In this document: piece by piece, positions 5,886-6,112 of the stretch
How positions within the stretch are numbered: the stretch's first letter is position 1
How the letters are laid out: each line of letters opens with the position of its first letter
NCBI GenBank assembly: GCA_025462985.1
Contig: JAOAPP010000774.1
Span: 1-6,112, forward strand
Direction of reading: 5' to 3'
Length of the DNA: 6,112 bases
From: Bryobacterales bacterium
GTDB lineage: Bacteria; Acidobacteriota; Terriglobia; Bryobacterales; Bryobacteraceae
Translations under genes and position numbers: made by a program
Notes under the pieces: generated by a model
The model's input: the letters and a program-made list of their open reading frames with translations, nothing else
What the model was told of the DNA's origin: nothing
Databases searched by the model: none

Positions 5886-6112
5886 ATGCCGCCGCTTCTA
5901 AGGCATAGCTGGCAATCCTGGAAAGCAACCAAAGGCCTGGCGCTGCTGGGCGTTCTGGCGCTTTCAGTGGCATCGCTTCGACGACGGCGATCTTCAGCGT
6001 CGTGCATGCCGTTCTCCTGTAGCCGCTGCCTTATTGTGAAGGCAATCGCTGGGTGGCCTTGTTTGGGGGCAATCGCTAGAAGACGAAAGCACCCACTACT
6101 CTGCGCTTTCCT
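5886..6112 (+). pseudogene. Broken N-terminus of a second ADOP permease, runs off the right edge
   Basis: From ATG at 5886 the plus strand reads MPPLLRHSWQSWKATKGLAL then LGVLALSV, the short cytoplasmic lead and first membrane segment of a MacB/ADOP-type permease. The homology then jumps frame at about 5968/5969, where one base is missing (GT-GGC, expected GTnGGC). It continues as GIASTTAIFSVVHAVLL, reaches an in-frame TAG at 6020-6022 where relatives have K or R (LL-K-PLPY), and goes on as PLPYCEGNRWVALFGGNR. A second single-base loss near 6078 then restores YEDESTHYSALS in the third frame. Three inactivating changes in about 200 bases make this a relic. By chance the frame of the ATG itself stays open to the edge, but after about codon 28 it no longer looks like a permease. 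It lacks the long prefix seen in the left-hand ADOP and no PadR precedes it, so it is a different paralogue, not a copy of it. No ribosome-binding site is evident. Confidence 0.85.

Noticed and set aside
5821..5973. Upstream in-frame extension of the NTF2-like gene (51 more residues)
   Set aside because: It lacks family resemblance, overlaps the divergent ADOP relic, and the internal ATG at 5820 has a strong ribosome-binding site.
5886..6112. Plus-strand frame open from ATG 5886 to the right edge as a small intact gene
   Set aside because: Only the first ~28 codons match a permease; the homology continues in the other frames, so the open frame is chance.

Overview
The window most likely comes from an Acidobacteriota (Acidobacteria) chromosome of moderately high G+C. 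The main evidence is the two gene families at its edges. One is an ADOP permease ('acidobacterial duplicated orphan permease', MacB/FtsX-like) preceded by an acidobacterial-type PadR regulator. This pair is massively amplified in Solibacter/Koribacter-type genomes. The multi-TM PDZ-GAF-SpoIIE phosphatase in the middle also fits that phylum. The assignment rests on recognised protein families, not on a database search.

Layout, left to right. Positions 1-826 (minus strand) hold a decayed PadR-ADOP pair. The PadR reading frame is broken by at least two single-base losses. The PadR/ADOP junction has lost its usual stop/start arrangement, and the ADOP N-terminus has an in-frame internal deletion before it runs off the left edge. 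Positions 827-960 are a non-coding gap with a small inverted repeat next to the PadR start. Positions 961-4073 (minus strand) are a two-gene operon. A large membrane PP2C-type (SpoIIE/RsbU) phosphatase comes first, and its TGA overlaps by 4 nt the GTG start of a short, single-domain asparaginase. A 78-nt divergent intergenic region (4074-4151) carries a plausible promoter for this operon. It separates the operon from 4152-5456 (plus strand), a radical SAM protein of unknown function with an unusual C-x8-C-x2-C cluster motif. Its 3' end overlaps by 23 bp, tail to tail, a small NTF2-like (DUF4440/SnoaL-type) protein on the minus strand (5434-5820). From 5886 to the right edge (plus strand) lies the broken N-terminus of a second, different ADOP permease, with two frameshifts and a nonsense codon.

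Four apparently intact genes therefore sit between two ADOP relics that point outward from the centre. The phosphatase and asparaginase are probably co-expressed. The phosphatase should sense a signal through its periplasmic PDZ/membrane/GAF part and dephosphorylate an anti-sigma-factor antagonist or similar partner that is not encoded here. No functional link between that operon, the radical SAM enzyme and the NTF2-like protein can be shown from sequence alone. I see no RNA genes, CRISPR arrays, insertion sequences or attachment sites, and no convincing intrinsic terminator.
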